A stretch of 13,172 nt of DNA. Origin: an uncultured Oscillospiraceae bacterium. Its GTDB lineage: Bacteria; Bacillota; Clostridia; Oscillospirales; Oscillospiraceae. The translations under genes were made by a program, and so were the position numbers. The stretch covers positions 1 to 13,172 of the forward strand of contig CAKUJL010000021.1 in NCBI GenBank assembly GCA_934661715.1, written 5' to 3'. Within the stretch, counting starts at the first letter, position 1, and each line of letters opens with the position of its first letter. Positions 6,947 through 12,625 of this stretch are shown here, in pieces. Under the pieces are notes generated by a model. The model was not told the origin of the DNA. It saw only the letters and a list, made by a program, of their open reading frames with translations, and did no database searches.

Positions 6947-7466
6947 ATTGCCGTTTCATTTTGATGACACTGATTTTATCGCTTCCAAGCCCCGTGAGGG
7001 CGGAAACCGCTTCGATGACCGCCAGGCGCACGCTGGCACGCTGGGCGCCGTCGCAGACAATGACGGCCCCGCGCCACGGCGGCTTGACGGTTTTGACGGC
7101 GACGGGCGTTTTCTGAGACGACTGCCCCGTGGAAAAGACCGTCGTCTCCTCGCGCGTATCCTGGGACTGCCGTGTGTCGGTCTGAAAAACCAGCGTCTCG
7201 CTTTCCCCGCACGTGAGCATCACCTCCACGCGGCCAACGCCCTCGACCGATTGCAGGAGCGTTCTGAGCCGCGCCTCGTCATCCTGCGTCTGCGTTTCGA
7301 AAGATGCCGTCTGCGCGTCAGCCGCCTCCGTTTTTCTTTCGCCGGACGGCCACGCAAGCAGCACCGCGCCGAGCGCCAGCAGCAGCGCTGGAATTTTCCA
7401 CTGCGCAAAAAGCCGTTTTGCACGCTCCGCGCCGTTTCTGAGCCTCTTTTTCATTCGTTCGTCCAA
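6945..7466 (-). CDS. spoIIIAG: Stage III sporulation protein AG
   Basis: SpoIIIAG forms a large ring in the mother-cell outer forespore membrane as part of the SpoIIIA-SpoIIQ channel. The protein has a basic N-terminus, one membrane helix (IPALLLALGAVLLAW, about 25-39), a linker, and a ring-building domain. Typical family pieces are LLQSVEGVGRVEVMLTC (about 70-86), PPWRGAVIVCDGAQ and a terminal helix-strand ending ISVIKMKR. At 173 aa it is shorter than B. subtilis SpoIIIAG (about 229 aa). The start is probably TTG at 7466, since AAAGGAG (7475-7481) sits 8 nt upstream. The alternative ATG at 7454 forms an ATGA overlap with the spoIIIAF stop but has no SD at a usable distance. Start confidence is moderate; identity is good. 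Confidence 0.88.
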   Translation of the reverse strand: MDERMKKRLRNGAERAKRLFAQWKIPALLLALGAVLLAWPSGERKTEAADAQTASFETQTQDDEARLRTLLQSVEGVGRVEVMLTCGESETLVFQTDTRQSQDTREETTVFSTGQSSQKTPVAVKTVKPPWRGAVIVCDGAQRASVRLAVIEAVSALTGLGSDKISVIKMKRQ

Positions 7467-7930
7467 AGCTGCCGCTCCTTTCCGATGGCGAGGTTTTCTT
7501 CGATGTACGCGGTGAGCGCCTGCCGCTGCGAGGGTGTGCAGGGGCCGTTGATGTGGACCGCGGACGGATAGGGACAGCCGTCCTTCGTTTCGACCGTGAC
7601 CGAAACCTCTATGTCAAGGCCAAGCTCGTTTGCTTTGTCCCATATATATGTCTGCGTTTTTTCCTTTATGATGGCGAGAAGCGCTTCGCGGTTTCGAATT
7701 TCCACGCCGGTTTTCGCCTCCTCCGCCGCGATCTGCACTTTGGAAAGCTGCGCGGCAAAATCGGGAAGCTCCCACCTTGCAAGCGGGCTCAGCGCCGTCA
7801 TCGCCAGAAACACGCCGCAGAGCATGGACACCACGCGCTCCATTTTTCCTTTTGGCACAAGGCTTTTCACCAACGCGCACAAAAGCGCCGCCGCGGCCAG
7901 AGAAAACAGATACTGCCGTAATCCCTCCAT
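7451..7930 (-). CDS. spoIIIAF: Stage III sporulation protein AF
   Basis: SpoIIIAF is a membrane component of the SpoIIIA complex with a cytosolic or intermembrane ring-like domain. The 159-aa product starts with two hydrophobic helices: LFSLAAAALLCALVKSLVP (about 8-26) and VVSMLCGVFLAMTALSPL (about 33-50). Next come a charged helix (AAQLSKVQIAAEEA) and a small alpha/beta domain with VSVTVETKDGCPYPSAVHI. The family ends similarly, but B. subtilis SpoIIIAF is longer (about 206 aa). The frame stays open far upstream (to 8377), but that part overlaps spoIIIAE and reads as low-complexity shadow sequence. The ATG at 7930 shares its A with the spoIIIAE stop (TGATG). There is only a weak SD, so translation is probably coupled to spoIIIAE. 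Confidence 0.88.
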   Translation of the reverse strand: MEGLRQYLFSLAAAALLCALVKSLVPKGKMERVVSMLCGVFLAMTALSPLARWELPDFAAQLSKVQIAAEEAKTGVEIRNREALLAIIKEKTQTYIWDKANELGLDIEVSVTVETKDGCPYPSAVHINGPCTPSQRQALTAYIEENLAIGKERQLWTNE

Positions 7931-9024
7931 CAATGCACCACCGCCTGTAAAAAGCACGAAGCCGAAATGATACCCATCCAGATCGCACTGCACGCGATCG
8001 CCAGCATATAGCCCATCGCTGTCGAAAGGTGCGACAAAAGCGCCGCGTGCGGCCCGCACACCGCGTCCACACTGACCGCGCCCGCGACCTTCAAGACCAG
8101 ATAAAATGCCGCCAGCTGCAAAAAAGGCGCCGCCGCGATGGCCAGAACCGCCAGCATCCCAAATATCCCGACGGCGCTTCGGATGAGTCCGGCTCCTGCC
8201 AGTAAAGACTCCGACGCGTCCGACAAGATTGAGCCCACCACCGGCACCATCCCCGAAAACGCGGCCTGCGCCGCCTTCACCGCCGCAGCGTCGGCAGGCG
8301 CGGAAAGAATCCTTGTGAGAGACAAATACGCCGTGAAGGCCGCGCAGACACCCTTGATAAGAAGCGACACAACCCACCCCACAAGCTCGCGCACCTTGCC
8401 GAGTCCCGCGCTTTCACACGCGCTTTCCGCCGCCGAGAGCAGAATGTACACATAGACGAGTGGGATAAGAAGCGTGCTCGAGAGCCTCGTCAGAACGCTC
8501 ATCGCAACCGAGCCTCCCGCCAAAAGCGCTCCCGCGCTCACGCTCCCGCCGGAGGCTGCAAGGCTGGTTGACAAAACCGGCAGCAGAAGCGTCGTAAAAT
8601 CCGAAATTTTCTGCACCGTTTCCCGCGCAAGGCCGATCATCGCGTGCACGTCCTTCGTGCAGAGCGCCGTGATGGCGAACGCACCGGCCAGAATCGCCGG
8701 AAGCCGCAGAGCGCCGTCTCTCGCACTCGCGGCAAAGCCGCACAAAATCCCCGCCGCGAGCAGCTTCCCGCCCGAAAGAATCGCCGCGCGAAAGCCCGAT
8801 TGCGACCGCGTGAGGGCGGTTTTCAGGATGTTCAGAAGCGTTTTTCCGAAATCGCCGCCGGAGGTGGGGCTCGCGTCTGCAAGCGCCTCGCGCGTTTCGG
8901 CATCGAGCGATTCCTCCAGCGCCTGCGCCCCAAAGTCCGTGGGAAGCCCGGCCGCTTCGTCCGCGGCCAGAACCGGAACGGCTAGGAGAAGCGCCACAAA
9001 AAGCGCAAGAAGCAGTTTTCTCAT
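7930..9024 (-). CDS. spoIIIAE: Stage III sporulation protein AE
   Basis: SpoIIIAE is the large polytopic membrane protein of the SpoIIIA channel, proposed as an export-like translocation component. The 364-aa product begins with a clear signal peptide (MRKLLLALFVALLLAVPVLA, cleavage likely after VLA). A short soluble, acidic stretch follows, then multiple hydrophobic segments, including AAILSGGKLLAAGILCGFAA, LRLPAILAGAFAITAL, TLLIPLVYVYILLSA, GIFGMLAVLAIAAAPFLQL and a C-terminal AIACSAIWMGIISAS. The frame is open up to 9450, but the upstream part lies over spoIIIAD and is not membrane-like. The ATG at 9024 overlaps the spoIIIAD TGA (9021-9024), and GGGAGG sits 6 nt upstream. Family length is about 400 aa. 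Confidence 0.94.
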   Translation of the reverse strand: MRKLLLALFVALLLAVPVLAADEAAGLPTDFGAQALEESLDAETREALADASPTSGGDFGKTLLNILKTALTRSQSGFRAAILSGGKLLAAGILCGFAASARDGALRLPAILAGAFAITALCTKDVHAMIGLARETVQKISDFTTLLLPVLSTSLAASGGSVSAGALLAGGSVAMSVLTRLSSTLLIPLVYVYILLSAAESACESAGLGKVRELVGWVVSLLIKGVCAAFTAYLSLTRILSAPADAAAVKAAQAAFSGMVPVVGSILSDASESLLAGAGLIRSAVGIFGMLAVLAIAAAPFLQLAAFYLVLKVAGAVSVDAVCGPHAALLSHLSTAMGYMLAIACSAIWMGIISASCFLQAVVH

Positions 9025-9416
9025 CCGCCGCCTCCCAGCTCCTGCAACAGCTCTAAAAGCATCGTCGCCAGCGGAAGCCCCGCGCAGAGGCACAGCACCG
9101 TCCCGCACAGCTCGACCATTTTTCCCAGCGCCCCCTGTCCCGCGTCCTGACAAAACGCCGCCGCGATCTGCCCCAGAAGCGCGATAGCTACAGTCTTGAG
9201 AAGCGGCGAAAAGACCGCGGAAGACAGCCCCGTAAAGGAAAGCAGCTCCTCGAAAAAATCCAGCACCGGAGAAAATAGCTCCATCGCCGCCATCGCCGCG
9301 CCGATCGCGCAGAGGATCGACACGGCAAGCGAGATCGCCACTTCGTGCGGCTTTAATACCGCGCACAACAGCGCACACACGACGCTGCACGCCGTCAGCT
9401 TCACATACGCGTCCAT
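9021..9416 (-). CDS. spoIIIAD: Stage III sporulation protein AD
   Basis: SpoIIIAD is a small polytopic membrane protein of the SpoIIIA channel. The 131-aa product matches the family length (about 133 aa). Hydrophobic segments lie at about 5-22 (LTACSVVCALLCAVL), 27-46 (ISLAVSILCAIGAAMAAM), 64-88 (VFSPLLKTVAIALLGQIAAAF) and 103-124 (LCGTVLCLCAGLPLATMLLEL). The motif LLKTVAIALLGQIAAAFCQDAG is strongly typical, as is the preceding acidic FFEELLS. There is no recognisable SD before the ATG at 9416, which lies 2 nt after the spoIIIAC stop, so translation is presumably coupled. The end overlaps spoIIIAE by 4 nt. Confidence 0.94.
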   Translation of the reverse strand: MDAYVKLTACSVVCALLCAVLKPHEVAISLAVSILCAIGAAMAAMELFSPVLDFFEELLSFTGLSSAVFSPLLKTVAIALLGQIAAAFCQDAGQGALGKMVELCGTVLCLCAGLPLATMLLELLQELGGGG

Positions 9417-9418
9417 CG

Positions 9419-9613
9419 CTAAAACCGAAAGAGCGTCTTGACAAGGTCAAAAAGCGCCGCGATGCGCTGCACGACGATCATCAGAACGACCACGAGCCCC
9501 GCAAGAGACGTCATCGTCGCCTGTTCCTCGCGCCCCGAGCGCACGAGCACCTGATTGAGAATGGACACAATGATGCCGACGGCGGCAATTTTGAAGATCA
9601 GATCAATTTCCAT
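9419..9613 (-). CDS. spoIIIAC: Stage III sporulation protein AC
   Basis: SpoIIIAC is a very small membrane protein of the SpoIIIA complex. The 64-aa product (family about 66-68 aa) has two hydrophobic helices, IFKIAAVGIIVSILNQVL (about 6-23) and MTSLAGLVVVLMIVVQRIA (about 34-52). They are joined by the conserved polar loop RSGREEQA, and the protein ends in LFDLVKTLFRF. It is buried in a longer open frame (to 10267), but the ATG at 9613 is 2 nt after the spoIIIAB stop and gives exactly the family N-terminus. No good SD is visible, so initiation probably depends on ribosomes finishing spoIIIAB. Confidence 0.94.
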   Translation of the reverse strand: MEIDLIFKIAAVGIIVSILNQVLVRSGREEQATMTSLAGLVVVLMIVVQRIAALFDLVKTLFRF

Positions 9614-9615
9614 CG

Positions 9616-10131
9616 TTACAATAAAATGACGGCCAGCGCCAGTCCCGCGCACACGCCGATGGTTCCATAGCTTCGCATTCTTGCCTGCTTTTGCGCCTGC
9701 ACAGAAAGAAGCTCCCTTGTGACGGCCCCCTTCGCCTGTTCGATGGCGGCCAGCTGCCGCTCGAGCTCCAGCCGCCCGAGTCCGGAGGCCAGCGCGTAGA
9801 GGGCCTGCACCGCCTGTTCTCCGGGCCGGAAATTTGAAGACGCCGCAAAGCCCCGCTTGAAAGCGACCGGCACCGTGCAGCCCGGCGGCGTGGTGAGCGC
9901 CATTCCGGCGGTCCTGAAAAAGAGCGAAACATCCTTCTGTCCGGAAGAACCCAGCAGCAGGAAAAGCTCCGGAAGCGGTGTGAGCCGCGCCGACATTTCG
10001 CCCTGCATGGTCTCCAGCGCCCAGACGAGCGCGTCCAACTGCGTACACTGGAGTTTCACGTTCCTCGCAAAGCCGAAGCCCACCGCGCCAGCCGCCAGCG
10101 CCACAAAGCCCGCGCCAAGAAGCCGTATCAT
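9616..10131 (-). CDS. spoIIIAB: Stage III sporulation protein AB
   Basis: SpoIIIAB is a membrane-anchored component of the SpoIIIA channel with weak similarity to GspF-type secretion platform proteins. The 171-aa product equals the B. subtilis length. It has an N-terminal membrane helix (LLGAGFVALAAGAVGFGFA, about 4-22), the family segment LDALVWALETMQGEMSARLTPLPELF (about 32-57), a helical soluble region with LGRLELERQLAAIEQAK, and a C-terminal membrane helix (about 157-171, GTIGVCAGLALAVILL). The ATG at 10131 overlaps the spoIIIAA stop (ATGA, 10128-10131), and GAGGAGG lies 7 nt upstream. The longer open frame above this start is spoIIIAA shadow. Confidence 0.94.
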   Translation of the reverse strand: MIRLLGAGFVALAAGAVGFGFARNVKLQCTQLDALVWALETMQGEMSARLTPLPELFLLLGSSGQKDVSLFFRTAGMALTTPPGCTVPVAFKRGFAASSNFRPGEQAVQALYALASGLGRLELERQLAAIEQAKGAVTRELLSVQAQKQARMRSYGTIGVCAGLALAVILL

Positions 10132-10964
10132 GCGCCCACCTCCTCGACCGTAAAGGACCTGTCCGACTGCAAGACGAACGCCGTCTTGAAAATTTCCAGC
10201 GACAAAAGCGCCCGGTATAAGGGCCTTGCGTGCAGCTCCGAAATTGACTGCGCGTGCGCCGTGGCAAGGAGCTTCACGCCGCAGTAGCTGATTTGCTCCA
10301 TCGCCGCAATGTCGCACTGCGCGGTAATTTCGTCCGCCGCGATCCACTGCGGGTCCATTGCGCGAAGAAGGAGCATCATGCCGGATGCCTTATTGAGGTT
10401 CGAGAGCACGTCCGTCTGCGGCCCGAGGTCAAACTGCGCCGCGCCGCCGCACATTGCCGCAATTTCGCCGCGCTCATCCGAGACGCAAACGCGCTGCCCG
10501 CTTTGAGAAAGTGCCCTGACACATGCGCGAAGAAGCGTCGTCTTGCCGCTTCCCGGCGGGCCCAGAATGAGGCTAGACGAAGACAGGTGCGGCAGAAGAA
10601 GCTTCTCGTCCACCCGGACATCGCGTGCCAGCCGGATACAAAGAGAGCTCACCGCGGAAAAGCCCGCCATCGCGCCGCCTTTCTGCACGGCCTCCCCGCA
10701 CACGCCCACGCGGTGCCCGCCCGGAAGCGTCACAAAGCCCTGCCGCAGCGCGTCCATGCACGCGTAAAGAGAATTTCCCGTCGCCCGGCGCAAAATCTCG
10801 GAAAGCTCGTCCTGCCGCACGAGACCGGAAAGCCGCTGCTCCTTCCCCTCCACGAGAAGCGCCGGAGCCTGTCCGGCACGAAGCCGCAGCTCGGACACCT
10901 TTGATAGATCCAGCCCCCGCAGCCGCGGCGGCAGCACGTCCAAAACGCCAGCAAACGCTTCCAT
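10128..10964 (-). CDS. spoIIIAA: Stage III sporulation protein AA (secretion-type ATPase)
   Basis: SpoIIIAA is the cytoplasmic ATPase of the SpoIIIA-SpoIIQ channel, related to type II/IV secretion ATPases, and probably energises transport into the forespore. In the 278-aa product an N-terminal domain (about 1-100) carries ELRLRAGQAP and LPGGHRVGVCGEAV. The Walker A LILGPPGSGKTTLLR is at about 132-146. A DERGEIAAM segment follows, then a Walker B-like QWIAADEIT (about 206-214) and LLATAHA. The frame opens with GTG at 10982 and has ATGs at 10970 and 10964. GGGAGGG (10971-10977) touches the first ATG but is 6 nt from the one at 10964, which is therefore chosen. A sigma-E-like promoter lies directly upstream. 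B. subtilis SpoIIIAA is about 307 aa. Confidence 0.94.
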   Translation of the reverse strand: MEAFAGVLDVLPPRLRGLDLSKVSELRLRAGQAPALLVEGKEQRLSGLVRQDELSEILRRATGNSLYACMDALRQGFVTLPGGHRVGVCGEAVQKGGAMAGFSAVSSLCIRLARDVRVDEKLLLPHLSSSSLILGPPGSGKTTLLRACVRALSQSGQRVCVSDERGEIAAMCGGAAQFDLGPQTDVLSNLNKASGMMLLLRAMDPQWIAADEITAQCDIAAMEQISYCGVKLLATAHAQSISELHARPLYRALLSLEIFKTAFVLQSDRSFTVEEVGA

Positions 10965-10970
10965 CTGCAT

Positions 10971-10977
10971 CCCTCCC
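10971..10977 (-). promoter_or_regulatory. Shine-Dalgarno site that fixes the spoIIIAA start
   Basis: GGGAGGG on the minus strand lies 6 nt before the ATG at 10964 and directly touches the ATG at 10970, so the downstream ATG is the usable start. If the sigma-E promoter call is right, transcription begins at about 10976-10977 and this site is the very 5' end of the mRNA. That also excludes the GTG at 10982. Confidence 0.7.
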
Positions 10978-10982
10978 ACCAC

Positions 10983-11011
10983 AGTCTATTGCGCCGGACG
11001 GGAGAATATGC
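10983..11011 (-). promoter_or_regulatory. Candidate sigma-E promoter of the spoIIIA operon
   Basis: On the minus strand GCATATT (11005-11011) matches the sigma-E -35 consensus (kmATATT). After a 14-nt spacer comes AATAGACT (10983-10990), which agrees with CATACAnT at 5 of 7 defined positions. Spacing and position just ahead of spoIIIAA are as expected for an operon known to be sigma-E-controlled in Bacillus. The predicted start point leaves a leader of only about 13 nt. Confidence 0.6.
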
Positions 11012-11060
11012 GGGAGAAGATTTTGCGTTATCTGCCTACCGTTTTTGTCGGTTTTTGCTC

Positions 11061-11089
11061 TTGCAAGCAGGCTCCGTTTCCGCTATACT
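11061..11089 (+). promoter_or_regulatory. Sigma-A-type promoter of the larEBC operon
   Basis: TTGCAA (11061-11066, 4/6) and TATACT (11084-11089, 5/6) are separated by exactly 17 nt, 36 nt upstream of the larE ATG. Two T5 tracts with a 10-nt period (11042-11046 and 11052-11056) lie immediately upstream and could help polymerase binding. The site diverges from the spoIIIA promoter. Confidence 0.7.
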
Positions 11090-11104
11090 GTATCGTACAG
11101 AATA
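11084..11104. promoter_or_regulatory. Candidate operator dyad over the larE -10 box and start point
   Basis: A 21-bp imperfect palindrome with 9-nt arms (8 of 9 pair) is centred on TCG. Its core is CTGTA-TCG-TACAG (11088-11100). It overlaps the -10 box and the predicted transcription start, the usual place for a repressor site. The binding protein is unknown and no regulator gene is present in the window. Confidence 0.4.
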
Positions 11105-11125
11105 TTTATCATTCGAGGAAAAACC

Positions 11126-11869
11126 ATGACACTGAACGAATTTTTTGCCGCGCACCAGAAGGCGGCGCTCGGCTTTTCCGGCGGGGTCGACTCGTCGTAT
11201 CTTCTTTATGCAGGCTTACAGGCCGGCGCGGACATCCGGCCCTATTTCATCAAGACCGCGTTCCAGCCCGCCTTTGAGCTGGAGGACGCAAAAAAGCTCT
11301 GTGCGCAGCTGGGCGCTGACCTTCACGTGCTCGAGCTTGACGCGCTGCAAAACGAAAACGTCGCGCAAAATCCCGAAAACCGCTGCTATTACTGCAAGAC
11401 GATGCTCTTTGGCACTTTGCAGAAACAGGCGCTCTTAGATGGCTATACCGTCCTGCTCGACGGCACGAACGCGTCGGACGACGCCTCCGACCGGCCCGGC
11501 ATGAAGGCCCTTACAGAGCTTTCCGTCCTGTCTCCGCTTCGCCTGTGCGGCCTTACCAAGCCGCAGATTCGGGAGCTCTCTCTTAAGGCGCAGCTTTTCA
11601 CCTGGGACAAGCCCGCCTACGCCTGTCTTGCCACGCGCGTTCCGGCCGGGCAGCCCATTACGCCGGAGCTTCTACAAAAAGTCGAGGGCGCGGAAGGGGC
11701 GCTTTTCGCGCTCGGGTTTACGGATTTTCGCGTGCGCATCTTCCACGGCGCGGCGCGTGTGCAGCTCAAGCCCTCGCAGATGCAGCAGGCGCTCACGAGA
11801 AGAGCCGAAATTCTCGAAAATCTTCGTCCCTATTTTGACGCGGTCCTTCTGGACCTTGACGGGAGGTAA
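11126..11869 (+). CDS. larE: LarE, ATP-dependent sulfur insertase for the nickel-pincer cofactor
   Basis: LarE adenylates the carboxylates of pyridinium-3,5-biscarboxylic acid mononucleotide (P2CMN) and inserts sulfur, giving P2TMN, the ligand of the nickel-pincer cofactor. The 247-aa product shows the PP-loop SGGVDSS (18-24), the DGTNASDDASDRPGM block (about 112-126), SPLRLCGLTKPQIRE (about 136-150) and the ACLATRVP segment (about 166-173). Three cysteines are notable: Cys87 and Cys90 in NRCYYCK, and Cys167 in ACLATR. In characterised LarE proteins sulfur comes either from a sacrificial Cys or, in three-Cys forms, through a [4Fe-4S] cluster; this sequence looks like the latter. The ATG at 11126 has GAGGA upstream with about 6-7 nt spacing. 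The frame is open further upstream but has no family sequence there. Confidence 0.93.
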   Translation: MTLNEFFAAHQKAALGFSGGVDSSYLLYAGLQAGADIRPYFIKTAFQPAFELEDAKKLCAQLGADLHVLELDALQNENVAQNPENRCYYCKTMLFGTLQKQALLDGYTVLLDGTNASDDASDRPGMKALTELSVLSPLRLCGLTKPQIRELSLKAQLFTWDKPAYACLATRVPAGQPITPELLQKVEGAEGALFALGFTDFRVRIFHGAARVQLKPSQMQQALTRRAEILENLRPYFDAVLLDLDGR

Positions 11870-11871
11870 GC

Positions 11872-12624
11872 ATGGAACAGTTGGAGATCAAAAAGCTCCT
11901 GCAGGCCGTCGCGGCGGGCGAAACGTCGGTCGACAGCGCTCTTTTGCAGCTCAAGGAAGCCCCCTTTGAAGATCTCGGCTTTGCAAAACTCGACCATCAC
12001 CGGGCGCTCAGGCAGGGCGCGGCCGAGGTCATCTACGGCGCGGGAAAAACGCCCGAACAGATCCTCAAAATCGCGCGGGCGATGCTCCATCACGGCCAGA
12101 AGACCGTTCTGATCACGCGCCTGTCGCAGGAGGCGGCGGACTTTCTTTCCCCGCAGCTGCCCCTTACGTATCACGCGCTCGGGCGTGTCGGCATCGCGGG
12201 CACGATGCCAGAGCCCTCTGGCCGCGGCAAGATCGTCATTGCCACCGGCGGCACAAGCGACCAGCCCGTTGCAGAAGAGGCGGCTCTCACCGCAGAAGCG
12301 CTCGGAAACGAGGTCGTGCGGCTGTATGATGTCGGCGTGGCGGGACTTCACCGGCTGCTGTCTCACACGGACGATGTGATGCAGGCGCAGGCAATCGTCG
12401 CCATTGCCGGTATGGAGGGCGCTTTGGCAAGCGTGATTGGAGGCCTGGCTGACTGTCCGGTGATCGCGGTTCCCACGAGCGTTGGCTATGGAGCCAGCTT
12501 CGGCGGCGTGGCGGCGCTTCTTGCGATGCTCAATTCCTGCGCCAGCGGCGTGAGCGTTGTGAACATCGATAATGGCTTCGGGGCGGGGTATCTCGCCAGC
12601 ATGATAAATCATATTGGAGTATAG
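11872..12624 (+). CDS. larB: LarB, nickel-pincer cofactor biosynthesis carboxylase/hydrolase
   Basis: LarB carries out the first step of NPN synthesis: it carboxylates nicotinic acid adenine dinucleotide at C5 of the pyridinium ring and hydrolyses the phosphoanhydride, yielding P2CMN and AMP. The 250-aa product has a helical N-terminal region and a PurE (AIR carboxylase)-like domain at about 100-250, with GRVGIAGTMPEPSGRG, VIATGGTSDQPVAEEA (about 122-137), IAGMEGALASVIGGL and PTSVGYGASFGGVAALLAML. Cys223 in NSCASGVSVVNIDNGFGAG is a likely counterpart of the Cys that binds the pyridinium in L. plantarum LarB. The start is 2 nt after the larE stop, and its GGGAGG SD lies in the last larE codons, so the genes are coupled. 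Confidence 0.94.
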   Translation: MEQLEIKKLLQAVAAGETSVDSALLQLKEAPFEDLGFAKLDHHRALRQGAAEVIYGAGKTPEQILKIARAMLHHGQKTVLITRLSQEAADFLSPQLPLTYHALGRVGIAGTMPEPSGRGKIVIATGGTSDQPVAEEAALTAEALGNEVVRLYDVGVAGLHRLLSHTDDVMQAQAIVAIAGMEGALASVIGGLADCPVIAVPTSVGYGASFGGVAALLAMLNSCASGVSVVNIDNGFGAGYLASMINHIGV

Positions 12625-12625
12625 A

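Noticed and set aside
7931..8377. N-terminal extension of spoIIIAF
   Set aside because: It overlaps the spoIIIAE coding region and reads as Gly/Arg-rich shadow sequence; the family N-terminus begins at the ATG at 7930.
9614..10267. N-terminal extension of spoIIIAC
   Set aside because: It overlaps spoIIIAB and spoIIIAA. SpoIIIAC proteins are about 65 residues and match exactly from 9613.
11088..11100. LexA (SOS) box at the lar promoter
   Set aside because: The CTGT and ACAG half-sites are only 5 nt apart, and the sequence matches neither the proteobacterial nor the Gram-positive LexA consensus.
10625..11125. N-terminal extension of larE
   Set aside because: It lies over antisense spoIIIAA and the divergent promoter region. 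The family start, promoter and SD all point to 11126.
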